The notes under the pieces: generated by a model
Told to the model about the DNA's origin: nothing
Database searches by the model: none
What the model saw: the letters and a program-made list of their open reading frames with translations, nothing else
Program-made: the position numbers and the translations under genes
In this document: positions 37,638 to 45,717 of the stretch, in pieces
Layout: the number at the start of each line of letters is the position of its first letter
Position numbering within the stretch: the stretch's first letter is position 1
NCBI RefSeq assembly: GCF_900111455.1
Contig: NZ_FOIE01000003.1
Coordinates: 426,779-490,778, forward strand
Direction: 5' to 3'
DNA: 64,000 nt
Source: Geodermatophilus poikilotrophus
GTDB taxonomy: Bacteria; Actinomycetota; Actinomycetes; Mycobacteriales; Geodermatophilaceae

Positions 37638-37678
37638 GCCGGGGGGTTGTGCAACAGCTTGCTGCACAACCCCCCGGC
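37638..37678. repeat. Long perfect hairpin
   Basis: Arms GCCGGGGGGTTGTGCA and TGCACAACCCCCCGGC pair perfectly over 16 bp around a 9-nt loop. No T-tract follows. It lies about 100 bp before the operators of the MFS gene. It could be a terminator shielding that promoter, or a mobile-element end. Confidence 0.7.
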
Positions 37679-37773
37679 CGAGGCCACTCGCCAGCGCCTG
37701 CGTGCCCTCACACAGCAGGGCCCGGGGGCGGCGCCCAGCGGTCGTGACGCCGCTCACTGCTGCTTGCGGAAGA

Positions 37774-37819
37774 TACCCCTAGGGGGTAAACATTGTGACG
37801 GATACCGCCAGGGGGTATC
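37774..37819 (+). promoter_or_regulatory. Tandem CsoR/CstR-like operators before the MFS operon
   Basis: TACCCCTAGGGGGTA (37774-37788) and GATACC-N7-GGTATC (37801-37819) are two palindromes 29 bp apart centre to centre. A-T-A-C-C-C-C/G-G-G-G-T-A-T palindromes are typical targets of CsoR/CstR/FrmR repressors, which sense copper, persulfide or aldehyde. They end 32 bp before the MFS start. No csoR-like gene is in the window. Confidence 0.65.
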
Positions 37820-37850
37820 CATCATGCCTACGAGCAGCAGGAGTTGTCCC

Positions 37851-39371
37851 ATGTCAGCCGCATCGCCCGACCGGTCGCAGACCTCCGCGGCTTCCCCCGC
37901 CGGCCGCCGGCTGGGCCTGTCTCTGCTCGTGATCGCCACGGCGCAGCTGATGCTGGTCCTCGACGACAGCATCGCCAACATCGCCCTGCCGAGCATCCAG
38001 GCCGACCTCGGTGTCTCCGCGGCCAACCTGCCGTGGGTGATCAACGCCTACGTGCTCGTCTTCGGCGCGCTGCTGCTGTTCGGGGGGCGCGTCGGTGACC
38101 TGTTCGGCCGGCGGCGGGTGCTGCGGATCGGACTCGCTGTCTTCGTCGCCGCGTCGCTGCTCGGCGGCCTCGCGCCGAACACGGGACTGCTGATCGCCGC
38201 CCGTGCCCTGCAGGGACTCGGCGCAGCACTGGCCGCCCCGAACGCGCTGGCACTGATCGCCACCACCTTCCCGATCGGGAAGCCACGCAACTCCGCGATG
38301 GCCGTTTACGGCGCCATGTCCGCGGTTGGCATCGTCGCCGGCGTGCTGCTCGGCGGGGCGCTCACCGGCCTGCTCGACTGGCGGTGGGTGTTCTTCATCA
38401 ACATCCCCATCGGCCTTGCGGTGCTCGCCGGCACCGGCGCCCTGCCCGAAGGCGGCCGCGGCCGCGGCCGGCTGGACACCCCAGGTGCGGTGAGCGGCAC
38501 CGGCGCGATGGTCGCGCTGGTCTACGGCACCACCCGCGCCGGCGAGCACGGCTGGACCGACCCGCTGACCCTGGCCGCGTTCGCCGTCGCCGCGGTGCTG
38601 CTGGCCGTGTTCCTGATGCTGCAGGCGCGCACCGCGCTGCCGCTGCTGCCGCTGGGCCTGTTCGCCGACCGCAACCGGGCCGGCTCCTACGCCACGATCC
38701 TGTTCATCGGCGCCGGCCTGATGGGCTCGTTCTACCTGCTGGCGCTGTTCCTGCAGCAGGTGCTGCAGTTCGGGGCGCTGAAGACCGGCGTGGCCTCCCT
38801 GCCCTTCGCCGCCGGCATCATCCTCGCCTCGGGCACCAGCTCCAAGCTGGTCGAGCGCCTCGCGCCGCGGGTGGTGGCCGCGCCCGGTCTCGTGCTGGCC
38901 GCCGGTGGCATGTTCTGGCTGTCCACGCTGACCAGGGACTCCTCCTACGCCGGCCACGTCATGCCGGCGCTGTTCCTCACCTCGTTCGGCCTCGGGCTGG
39001 CGTTCGTGCCGCTGACCCTGACTGCCGTGCACCGGGTCGCCGAGGACCGGGCCGGCGTCGCCTCGGCGCTGGTCAACATGGCCCAGCAGATCGGCGCCGC
39101 GCTCGGCCTGGCCGTGCTGACCACCGTCTCCACCACCGCAGCCGACGAGCAGCTGCCCGGTGCCGCGCAGGTGCTGCAGCAGGGCCTGGCTGTCGACGAT
39201 CCCGGCGCCGTGGCCCGGGCCGGCGAGGCGCTGGCGCAGGGCTACACCACCGGCTTCCTCACCGGAGCCGGCCTGCTGCTGGCCGCCGCCGTCCTCGTGG
39301 CCGCGACCGTGGCCACCCGGGGCACCCAGCGCACCGCCGACACCGCCGACGCAGTCAGGGCCGCCGCCTGA
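37851..39371 (+). CDS. MFS exporter, DHA2 (14-helix) type
   Basis: Protein of 506 aa with about 14 hydrophobic segments. Motif A is GGRVGDLFGRRRVLRIG, motif C-like GIVAGVLLGGALTGLLDWRW with FFINIPIG. These mark DHA2 drug/proton antiporters (EmrB/QacA-like). The ATG at 37851 has CAGGAG 8 bp upstream; ATG 37824 is an alternative that would add nine residues. It is co-transcribed with the DUF4396 gene, and controlled by the operators upstream, which would fit export of a toxic sulfur, metal or aldehyde-linked compound. Confidence 0.93.
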   Translation: MSAASPDRSQTSAASPAGRRLGLSLLVIATAQLMLVLDDSIANIALPSIQADLGVSAANLPWVINAYVLVFGALLLFGGRVGDLFGRRRVLRIGLAVFVAASLLGGLAPNTGLLIAARALQGLGAALAAPNALALIATTFPIGKPRNSAMAVYGAMSAVGIVAGVLLGGALTGLLDWRWVFFINIPIGLAVLAGTGALPEGGRGRGRLDTPGAVSGTGAMVALVYGTTRAGEHGWTDPLTLAAFAVAAVLLAVFLMLQARTALPLLPLGLFADRNRAGSYATILFIGAGLMGSFYLLALFLQQVLQFGALKTGVASLPFAAGIILASGTSSKLVERLAPRVVAAPGLVLAAGGMFWLSTLTRDSSYAGHVMPALFLTSFGLGLAFVPLTLTAVHRVAEDRAGVASALVNMAQQIGAALGLAVLTTVSTTAADEQLPGAAQVLQQGLAVDDPGAVARAGEALAQGYTTGFLTGAGLLLAAAVLVAATVATRGTQRTADTADAVRAAA

Positions 39372-39418
39372 CGGCCGGGTACCCGCTCACACTCCACCTG
39401 ACCGATCGAGGAGCACCG

Positions 39419-39955
39419 ATGGACCACTCCGTGCACCAGGGGCGCCCGACCGGCGCCGCCCTGACCCGACTGGCGATCAGCGCCACGCTGCACTGCCTCA
39501 CCGGCTGCGCGATCGGCGAGGTCCTCGGCATGGTCGTCGGCACCGCGTTGGGCTGGTCCGACGCGCAGACCATCGTGCTCGCCGTCGCGCTGGCGTTCGT
39601 GTTCGGCTACGCATTCACCATCGGCCCGGTGATGCGCTCCGGGCTCGCGCTGCGCGCGGCGATCCCCGTCGCTCTGGCCGCCGACACCGTCTCGATCACC
39701 GTCATGGAGATCGTGGACAACGCGGTCATGCTGCTGGTGCCCGGCGCGATGGACGCCGGCCTGGCCAGCTGGCTGTTCTGGGGCTCGCTGGCGTTCGCGC
39801 TCGCCGTCGCCTTCATCGTCACCGTGCCGGTCAACCGCTGGCTCATCGGCCGCGGCAAGGGCCACGCCGTCGTGCACGCCCACCACGGCGCCCGACACGA
39901 GTGGGACCAGCAGCGACCGGCCGGCGAGCACGGCCACGGGCACCCCCAGCACTGA
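39419..39955 (+). CDS. DUF4396 membrane protein
   Basis: Protein of 178 aa with four hydrophobic segments. ISATLHCLTGCAIGEVLGMV is the family's signature start, with HCxTGCxxGE. The C-terminus is His-rich (HAVVHAHHGARHEW, GEHGHGHPQH), suggesting metal contact. ATG at 39419, GAGGAG upstream, 47 bp after the MFS stop. The metal-type tail agrees with a CsoR-like operator. Confidence 0.85.
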   Translation: MDHSVHQGRPTGAALTRLAISATLHCLTGCAIGEVLGMVVGTALGWSDAQTIVLAVALAFVFGYAFTIGPVMRSGLALRAAIPVALAADTVSITVMEIVDNAVMLLVPGAMDAGLASWLFWGSLAFALAVAFIVTVPVNRWLIGRGKGHAVVHAHHGARHEWDQQRPAGEHGHGHPQH

Positions 39956-40038
39956 GCCGCGCCGGACCGCGGCGACCCCCACGGCACGAGTCCACCCGAC
40001 CGGGGCCGGCGGCACCCCAATTGCGCCGGACGGCCCCG

Positions 40039-40659
40039 TCAGGCGCCCTTGAGCTGGCTGCGCCGGGCGTAGGCGCGGGCCGCGCGGGCACGGTCGCCGC
40101 AGCGGACCGAGCACCACTGACGGCGGCCGTGAGTGCGCAGCAGGTACCGGTTGCACGGCGGGGAGCCACAGGCGGACAGCTGCTCGGCGTCGGGGCCGGT
40201 GAGCAGCTCGGCTGCATCGGCGGCCAGGGCCGCCAGGGCATGGTCGAGGATCTGGGTGGTCGGATGCGCGGCGGCGCGATGCAAACCGTGGACGTCGTCC
40301 CAGCGCAGCAGTGAGGCGGTGGGAACGCGCGTCATGGCGTCGTTGACCGCCTGCAGAGCGGCGGGCGGTGCGGGATGACCGTCGATGCGGGACGCCAGCA
40401 GCGTGCGCACCTGCTCGCGGAGCGCGCGCAGCTGCGCCGCGCACATCGCCTGCAACCCGGCGTGGGCCGGAGCGAGCCCGTGCTCGGTCAGCCACCGGTT
40501 CGCCGCCGCGGGAGTGCCCAGCGCATCGGTGAACTGGCCGCCGGGCAGAGCCACAGCGCTGTCGGCGAAGTCCAGGGCGACGTACTGCTCGGCCCCCGGC
40601 GCCGGCGGCAGGGCCGGCTGCACAGCCTCGGCGCCCGCGGCCTCCCACACGGTTCTCAT
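40039..40659 (-). CDS. CGNR zinc-finger / ABATE-domain regulator
   Basis: Protein of 206 aa. The N-terminal two-thirds form the ABATE domain (FADSAVALPGGQFTDALGTP to RWDDVHGLHRAA), and the C-terminus the CGNR finger (LSACGSPPCNRYLLRTHGRR, QWCSVRCGDRARAARAY) with four Cys. These are putative stress-linked transcription regulators. I choose ATG 40659 with AAGGGG upstream; ATG 40677 is possible. It is divergent from the MBL hydrolase across three CCGTGAG repeats, likely its own operator. Confidence 0.9.
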   Translation of the reverse strand: MRTVWEAAGAEAVQPALPPAPGAEQYVALDFADSAVALPGGQFTDALGTPAAANRWLTEHGLAPAHAGLQAMCAAQLRALREQVRTLLASRIDGHPAPPAALQAVNDAMTRVPTASLLRWDDVHGLHRAAAHPTTQILDHALAALAADAAELLTGPDAEQLSACGSPPCNRYLLRTHGRRQWCSVRCGDRARAARAYARRSQLKGA

Positions 40660-40677
40660 GGTACCCCTTGCTCCCAT

Positions 40678-40730
40678 CCGTGAGAGCAGCCTACAGTCGG
40701 CTCACGGAAAACCCCATCTCCAGCCGTGAG
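40678..40730. promoter_or_regulatory. Three CCGTGAG repeats with exact 23-bp spacing
   Basis: CCGTGAG at 40678, its inverse CTCACGG at 40701 and CCGTGAG at 40724: starts are 23 bp apart each. They fill the 79-bp space between the divergent CGNR and MBL genes, and the last one abuts the MBL start. A shared operator of the CGNR regulator is the simplest reading. Confidence 0.65.
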
Positions 40731-40738
40731 GTACTATC

Positions 40739-41512
40739 TTGACCGACGTTAGCTCCACCGCCGCGCAGATCCCCGTCCGGGTCCTCGGCGGCCCCACCAC
40801 CGTGATCGAGTACGGAGGCCTGCGGTTCCTCACCGACCCCACCTTCGACGCCCCGGGCGACTACCCCCTCGGCGACCTCGTCCTCACCAAGACCGCCGCC
40901 TGCTCGATCGACCCCGCCGACCTGGGGCCGGTCGACGTGGTGCTGCTGTCCCATGACGAGCACCCGGACAACCTGGACCACGCCGGCCGTGCCCTGCTCG
41001 CCGACGTCCCGGTCGTCCTCACCACCACCGGTGGCGCCGGCCGTCTCGGCGGCACCGGCACCGCCCGGGGCCTCGCGCCGTGGGAGGCCGTGGAGCTGAT
41101 CCGCCCCGACGGCGGCACCCTGACCGTGACCGCCGCCCCGGCGCTGCACGGCCCGGAGGGCTGCGAGCCGGTCACCGGCGAGGTCGTCGGTTTCGTCCTG
41201 ACCGCGACCGACCTCCCCACCGTCTACGTCAGCGGGGACAACGCGTCGTTGCGTCTGGTCCGGGAGATCGCCGAGCGCGTGGGTCCGGTGGACACCGCGG
41301 TCCTGTTCGTCGGCGCCGTGCGCACCCCCTTCTTCGACGGCGCACTGCTCACCATCGACAGCGCCCAGGCTGCCGAGGCCGCTCAGATCCTCGGCGCCCG
41401 TCAGGTGGTTCCCGCCCACTGCGACAGCTGGGGCCACTTCACCGAGAGCCGCGACGACGTCGTGGCCGCCTTCGTCGCGGCCGGACTGGCCGACCGCCTG
41501 CAGCTGGGCTGA
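40739..41512 (+). CDS. MBL-fold hydrolase (UlaG-like)
   Basis: Protein of 257 aa, starting at TTG 40739 with GTGAGG upstream. The metal-binding region is LLSHDEHPDNLDHAGRALL; YVSGDNASL and VPAHCDSWGHF supply further ligands. UlaG-like MBL proteins act as lactonases or phosphodiesterases; the substrate is unknown. Expression is probably controlled by the divergent CGNR regulator through the shared repeats. Confidence 0.85.
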   Translation: MTDVSSTAAQIPVRVLGGPTTVIEYGGLRFLTDPTFDAPGDYPLGDLVLTKTAACSIDPADLGPVDVVLLSHDEHPDNLDHAGRALLADVPVVLTTTGGAGRLGGTGTARGLAPWEAVELIRPDGGTLTVTAAPALHGPEGCEPVTGEVVGFVLTATDLPTVYVSGDNASLRLVREIAERVGPVDTAVLFVGAVRTPFFDGALLTIDSAQAAEAAQILGARQVVPAHCDSWGHFTESRDDVVAAFVAAGLADRLQLG

Positions 41513-41934
41513 CCCCGGCCCACAGGTCGCCGGCGACCACTACGAGCGGCGGCCCGCTCAGGTGTCCGGCGGGCGGCCGCTCGCCAGGGGTCCCGTGCCC
41601 GTCGACGCGAGTTCGGGGCCGAGGGGTGTTCCCGCCTGGCAGTACACCCACGGTCTGCAGTGCGGGAACCCACCGGAGGAACCGGACTGCACGGCACGTC
41701 AGGGGCTGGAGCGGCTCACGGGTACGCCGGCCGCCCTCCGCGCAAGCGACTGCCGCTCGCGCGCAGCGGGGCACGTCAGCAGCCAACGGAGCCGCAGCCC
41801 GGCGTCGAGGGCGACGTCCGACCAGTGCAGCGCCGGGGCGCCGCGCACCGCACGCCCTGGGCTCCCTCGTCGCGCCGCACGATCACCCGCAGGTGCCGCG
41901 TCCCCTCGGCAGGTCAGTACGCGGTGTGCCGTGG
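41513..41934. other. Intergenic stretch, no gene supported
   Basis: About 420 bp after the MBL gene. A 14-bp palindrome GGTCGCCGGCGACC at 41525-41538 may be part of a terminator. Otherwise only shadow frames are visible. Confidence 0.35.
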
Positions 41935-42420
41935 AGGTCCGCCGGGCACGACGGTCACGGGGCAGGGCGCGTGGTCGACGGGCTGGCTCGCGACCGACCC
42001 GGTCAGGAGGTGCCGAGAAGCCGCCCAACCACCAGCAGGTCTGCGGGATGGCCCAGTCGGCGAACGCCTCGGTCGGGTTCCTCGTCTCCAGCTCCGTCCG
42101 CACTCCCTCCGGCGCGGACTGCCCGTCGAGGGCCTCCTCGATCCGGGTCCGCAGGAACTGTTCGTCACGCCTTCGCGCCGCCTCGCCCGGCACGACTCCG
42201 GCCTCGGGATCGATCTCGTCAGCGATGTGGTCCTGCTGCCGTTCCCCGCGTCCCAGACCGCGCCACCGTCGTGGCAGTCAGCCGGTGGAGGGTGGGAAGG
42301 GGCACACACCTCGCGGACGGCGCCGACGATCAGGTGGGTGCAGGGCTTCGCGGTCGCGACGAGGGCGTTCAGAACAGCTCGTGGACCATGTGGACGTCCG
42401 CACCGTCCGGGCCCGCAGCA
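41935..42420 (-). pseudogene. Universal stress protein (UspA) remnant
   Basis: Read on the minus strand, RRRDEQFLRTRIEEALDGQ and VRTELETRNPTEAFADWA are the middle of a UspA protein. The end, GSVASQPVDHAPCPVTVVPG, with the typical GSVSxxxxxHAPCPVxVV pattern, lies in another frame. The link between them (around 42040) and the N-terminal part are shifted or lost. The gene is inactive. Confidence 0.72.
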
Positions 42421-42629
42421 GCTGCCTGTGGTCCAGCGCCATTCCAGCTCGTGAGCTGTCCTGCGCATCGAATTGACGGGTCACGGCCTCTGCGCCCGCT
42501 GCGGGCACCTCCTCGAACGACAGCAGTCGTGACGCGACCCCACGGCGCTGAGCACCGCGCCCGTACCGGTCGCGTCACCGCAATCGCTGCCGGGCTCCGC
42601 GCGAGCGGGATGGCCGGGGAACGCTGCGG

Positions 42630-44168
42630 CTACACGGAGAGCAGTGCGGTGATCTGTCGTGCCGCCTGGGTGAGCATCGTGGCCAGCTGCGGCATGTCGA
42701 CCTCGTCGGCGCGGAAGCGCGGGATGGTGAACGTGAGAGATCCGGCGACGGCCTCGTCGGCGAAGAACGGTGCCGCGAGTCCGAAGGCGTCGGGGATGCG
42801 CTCGCCCTCGGCCTGGGCCCACCCGGTCTCGCGGATCTGCCGCAGATCCCTCTCGAGCTGCTCCAGGCTGGTCGGCGACCGGGGCGTGAGGGGCTGGAGG
42901 ACCTGACCGCGCACGACCTCCGAGGGGCAGTGCGCCAGGATCGCCTTGCCGGCGGCGCCGGCGTGGAGCGGGATCGGTGACCCGACGCCGAGGCTGTACT
43001 CGACGGGTCGGGCTCCGCCGGCTTCGGCCACCAGGGTCGCGGTGACGGTCTCGGGGTCGAAGACGGCGAGGCCGACGGTCTCTCCGCTGGCGTGGGCGAG
43101 GGCCTGCAGCGCGTCACCGGCGAGGTCGGCGATGTTCCAGTCGGGTCCGATCCTGGCCGCCCACCGCAGCAGGAGCGGACCGGCTGCCATGCGGCGGCCC
43201 GCGGTCGGCACTGCCAGTCCCGACGCCAGCGCTGTGGCCCGTAGCCGGGCGGCTGTGGCCTCGTTGGCGCCCAGGCGTCGGGCCAGCTCGATGCCGGTCG
43301 GGGCGCCGGAGGGCTCGGCGACGAGGATCTCCAGGAGTCGCTGTACCCGCCCGAGAGCGGTGCTGTCGGCACCCGACGGGCGGGCGGGCCGCTCGGTCCA
43401 GGTCGCCGGGCGCGCCGCGTCCGCGATGTCGTCAGCCGCCTTGCGCGCGATCGGCCCGAGGCGTTCGAGGTCGGCGTCGGTGGTGCTGTGGCGGAGGCGC
43501 GTGGCTGACACCGCGGCGACCAGGTCCGGTCCGAACCGCAGCGGGGCGGCGACTCCGGCGGCCAGCGGGATGTGCTGGCCCACGCTGATCACGTAGCCGG
43601 CCTCCCGGGCGGCCCGCAGGTCGGGGTCGAGCTGCGCCGGATCGACGACGGTGTCCTCGCTGTAGCGCGTGAGCGCAGTTCGGAGGACGTCGACGCCGAC
43701 CTCGGACAGGATCGCGCGACCCGCGGCCCCGGCGTGCAGCGGCAGCTCCATCCCGGGCTCCAGGTGGTACCGGATCGGGCCCGGCTGCTGACGCAGGAGC
43801 GCGATGAAGGCGGCGTCGGGTCGGGGGCCGTGCACGGCGAGCATGACCGTCGCGTCCGCGGTCCGGCTGAGCTCGTCCATCACGGGCAGCGCACCGCGGA
43901 GCAGCGGGTGCCGGTCGTGCAGCACCTTGGCCAGGACCCGCAGCCGGGGACCCACCGAGTAGGTGGCGTTCGCATCGACGCGAGCGAGTCCGCGGTCGAC
44001 CAGGCCCTGCAGGATCCGGTTGACCGTGCTGCGGCTGGCGGCCACGGAGTCGGCCAGCTCGCGCACCCCCCATCCGTCGCCGATCGGCCGCGTGACGAAT
44101 GCGTCCAGGACGGCGACGATCCGGTCATTGCCGGCGACCGAGCCCTCGGCGTGCTCCTGTGCGCTCAC
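42630..44168 (-). CDS. Double-length IclR family regulator (two IclR units)
   Basis: Protein of 512 aa, twice the usual IclR length. Unit 1 (about 1-255): HTH in WGVRELADSVAASRSTVNRI, LQGLVDRGLARV, then effector domain with ELPLHAGAAGRAILSEV. Unit 2 (about 265-512): HTH-like GIELARRLGANEATAARLRA and an effector domain with PIPLHAGAAGKAILAHCPS. Both effector domains keep the LHAGAAG core. GTG 44168 follows GGGAGG. It is divergent from the MHS catabolic operon, which it likely represses or activates. Two ligand pockets on one chain could allow response to two metabolites. Confidence 0.92.
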   Translation of the reverse strand: MSAQEHAEGSVAGNDRIVAVLDAFVTRPIGDGWGVRELADSVAASRSTVNRILQGLVDRGLARVDANATYSVGPRLRVLAKVLHDRHPLLRGALPVMDELSRTADATVMLAVHGPRPDAAFIALLRQQPGPIRYHLEPGMELPLHAGAAGRAILSEVGVDVLRTALTRYSEDTVVDPAQLDPDLRAAREAGYVISVGQHIPLAAGVAAPLRFGPDLVAAVSATRLRHSTTDADLERLGPIARKAADDIADAARPATWTERPARPSGADSTALGRVQRLLEILVAEPSGAPTGIELARRLGANEATAARLRATALASGLAVPTAGRRMAAGPLLLRWAARIGPDWNIADLAGDALQALAHASGETVGLAVFDPETVTATLVAEAGGARPVEYSLGVGSPIPLHAGAAGKAILAHCPSEVVRGQVLQPLTPRSPTSLEQLERDLRQIRETGWAQAEGERIPDAFGLAAPFFADEAVAGSLTFTIPRFRADEVDMPQLATMLTQAARQITALLSV

Positions 44169-44287
44169 GCGATCGTCGTCCTCCCTGCTCCGCTCCGGCA
44201 GTGCAGCAAGCCGCCTGACCCGGACGAGCCTAGGCGCCCGGGTGATCACCAGGGACGGCCGCGAGGGGGTCCGCTCTCCATCGAGTC

Positions 44288-44342
44288 TTGACACCGCTGT
44301 GGCACTCCTTACACACTCGACCGTACAAGATGAGACAGTGTC
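44288..44342 (+). promoter_or_regulatory. Promoter and operator of the MHS catabolic operon
   Basis: TTGACA at 44288-44293 is a full -35 consensus; TACACA at 44310 stands 16 bp further as a weak -10. GACA-G-TGTC at 44334-44342 is a short palindrome just downstream, where a bound IclR protein would block transcription. The MFS gene starts at 44380. Confidence 0.55.
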
Positions 44343-44379
44343 CCAAAATCCAAGGTTAGTCAGCCGCGAAGGAGCCGTC

Positions 44380-45705
44380 ATGGCAACAACCGATCTCGCG
44401 TCCGCTCCACCGGTGACGCCGGAGCGGCGGGCGAAGGCGAAGGAGGCGACCGGTGTCGCCGTCTTCGGCACGTTCATCGAGTACTACGACTTCAGCGTCT
44501 ACGGCTACGTGGCCGCGACGCTTGCCGTCGTCTTCTTCCCCAGCGACGACCCGGCGATCGGCCTGCTCAACACCCTGCTGGTGTTCGGGTCGGCGTTCCT
44601 GGTCCGGCCGCTGGGCGCGATGTTCTTCGGCTGGCTCGGTGACCGCCACGGGCGGCGGACCAGCCTGATCGCCAGCATCATCTTGATGGGTGCCGCGGCC
44701 GGGTTGACCGGGCTGCTGCCCGGCTACGCCCAGATCGGCGTCCTCGCGCCCATCCTGCTGATCGTCCTGCGGATGATGCAGGGCTTCTCCACCGGCGGAG
44801 AGATCGGCGGAGCGGCCAGCTACATCCGCGAGTGGGCGACTCCCGACCGGCGGTCGCTCTACATCTCCTTCGTTCCGAGCTTCGGCAACCTGGGCAAGGG
44901 CGCCGCAGCCGGCGTCGCCGCCATCGTCGCGCTGCTGCTGCCGGGTCCGGCCATGGAGTCCTGGGGCTGGCGGATCCCGTTCCTGCTCGCCATCCCCCTC
45001 GCCGCGCTGGTGCTGTACCTGCGGCTGCAGGTCGAGGACAGCCCGGAGTACGTCGCCAGCAAGGCCGAGCACCGCACCACCGACAAGCCCATCGCCGAGG
45101 TGTTCCGGAACTACAAGGCCCCCCTGGCGAAGGTCATCTCCATCTCGCTGGTGCAGAACATCGGCACCTACGTCGGCACCGTGTTCGTCGCGGTCTACTT
45201 CTCCAACGTCCTGGGCTTCTCCAAAGCCGCCGCCTCGACGATCGTGCTGGTCGCCGTCCTGATCGCCGCCGTGCTGATCCCGGTGTGCGGGCTGCTGGGC
45301 ACGCGCATCGGCGCCAAGCGACTGCTGACCTACTCCTACCTGGCCTACCTCGTCATCACCATCCCGTCGTTCGTGCTGATGAACCAGCACTCGGTCGGTC
45401 TGGCCATGCTCGGCCTCGCGCTCGGCATGATCCCCTACGCCCTGTGCCAGGCCGGCACCTACTCGATCATCCCCGAGTTCTACCCGGTCAAGGTCCGGCA
45501 CACCGGAGTCGCGTTCGGACACAGCGTCGGCGCCGTGGTCGGCGGGGGCGGCGGACCGTACCTGGCCACCTGGCTGAGCGACGCCACCGGCAGCACCTTC
45601 ATCCCCGCCTACATCCTCGTCTTCGCCGGCGCCCTGGGCCTGGCCGTCATCTCACTGGCCGTCCGCCGCAACACCGCCCCCGCCGCCAGCCACCTCTACC
45701 GCTGA
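44380..45705 (+). CDS. Metabolite:proton symporter (MHS family MFS)
   Basis: Protein of 441 aa with 12 membrane helices. FGTFIEYYDFSVYGYVAATL at the start is the MHS signature, and GWLGDRHGRRTSLIASIILM the motif-A loop. IPEFYPVKVRHTGVAFGHSV is the conserved late loop. MHS carriers import organic acids such as shikimate, alpha-ketoglutarate or aromatic acids. AAGGAG precedes the ATG at 44380. It is the first gene of an operon with the dehydrogenase (12-bp gap) and RraA-like protein. Confidence 0.94.
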   Translation: MATTDLASAPPVTPERRAKAKEATGVAVFGTFIEYYDFSVYGYVAATLAVVFFPSDDPAIGLLNTLLVFGSAFLVRPLGAMFFGWLGDRHGRRTSLIASIILMGAAAGLTGLLPGYAQIGVLAPILLIVLRMMQGFSTGGEIGGAASYIREWATPDRRSLYISFVPSFGNLGKGAAAGVAAIVALLLPGPAMESWGWRIPFLLAIPLAALVLYLRLQVEDSPEYVASKAEHRTTDKPIAEVFRNYKAPLAKVISISLVQNIGTYVGTVFVAVYFSNVLGFSKAAASTIVLVAVLIAAVLIPVCGLLGTRIGAKRLLTYSYLAYLVITIPSFVLMNQHSVGLAMLGLALGMIPYALCQAGTYSIIPEFYPVKVRHTGVAFGHSVGAVVGGGGGPYLATWLSDATGSTFIPAYILVFAGALGLAVISLAVRRNTAPAASHLYR

Positions 45706-45717
45706 CAAGGACCCACC

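Larger units (their letters stand above)
36961..37850. other. Long non-coding stretch with copy B of a diverged repeat, a hairpin and operators
   Basis: About 890 bp without a supported gene. Bases 37147-37262 are related to 26776-26888 (copy A). A 16-bp-stem hairpin lies at 37638-37678, and two operators at 37774-37819. The rest has open frames but no ribosome site. I suspect the remains of one or more lost genes around 37270-37620. Confidence 0.6.

Noticed and set aside
40732..40737. TACTAT as -10 box for the MBL hydrolase
   Set aside because: Transcription would start after the TTG start codon and no later start fits the fold, so this is probably chance.
41640..41700. Possible third copy of repeat A/B (CCCACCGG-AGGAACCGG)
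   Set aside because: The similarity is limited to about 17 bp and does not extend, unlike copies A and B.
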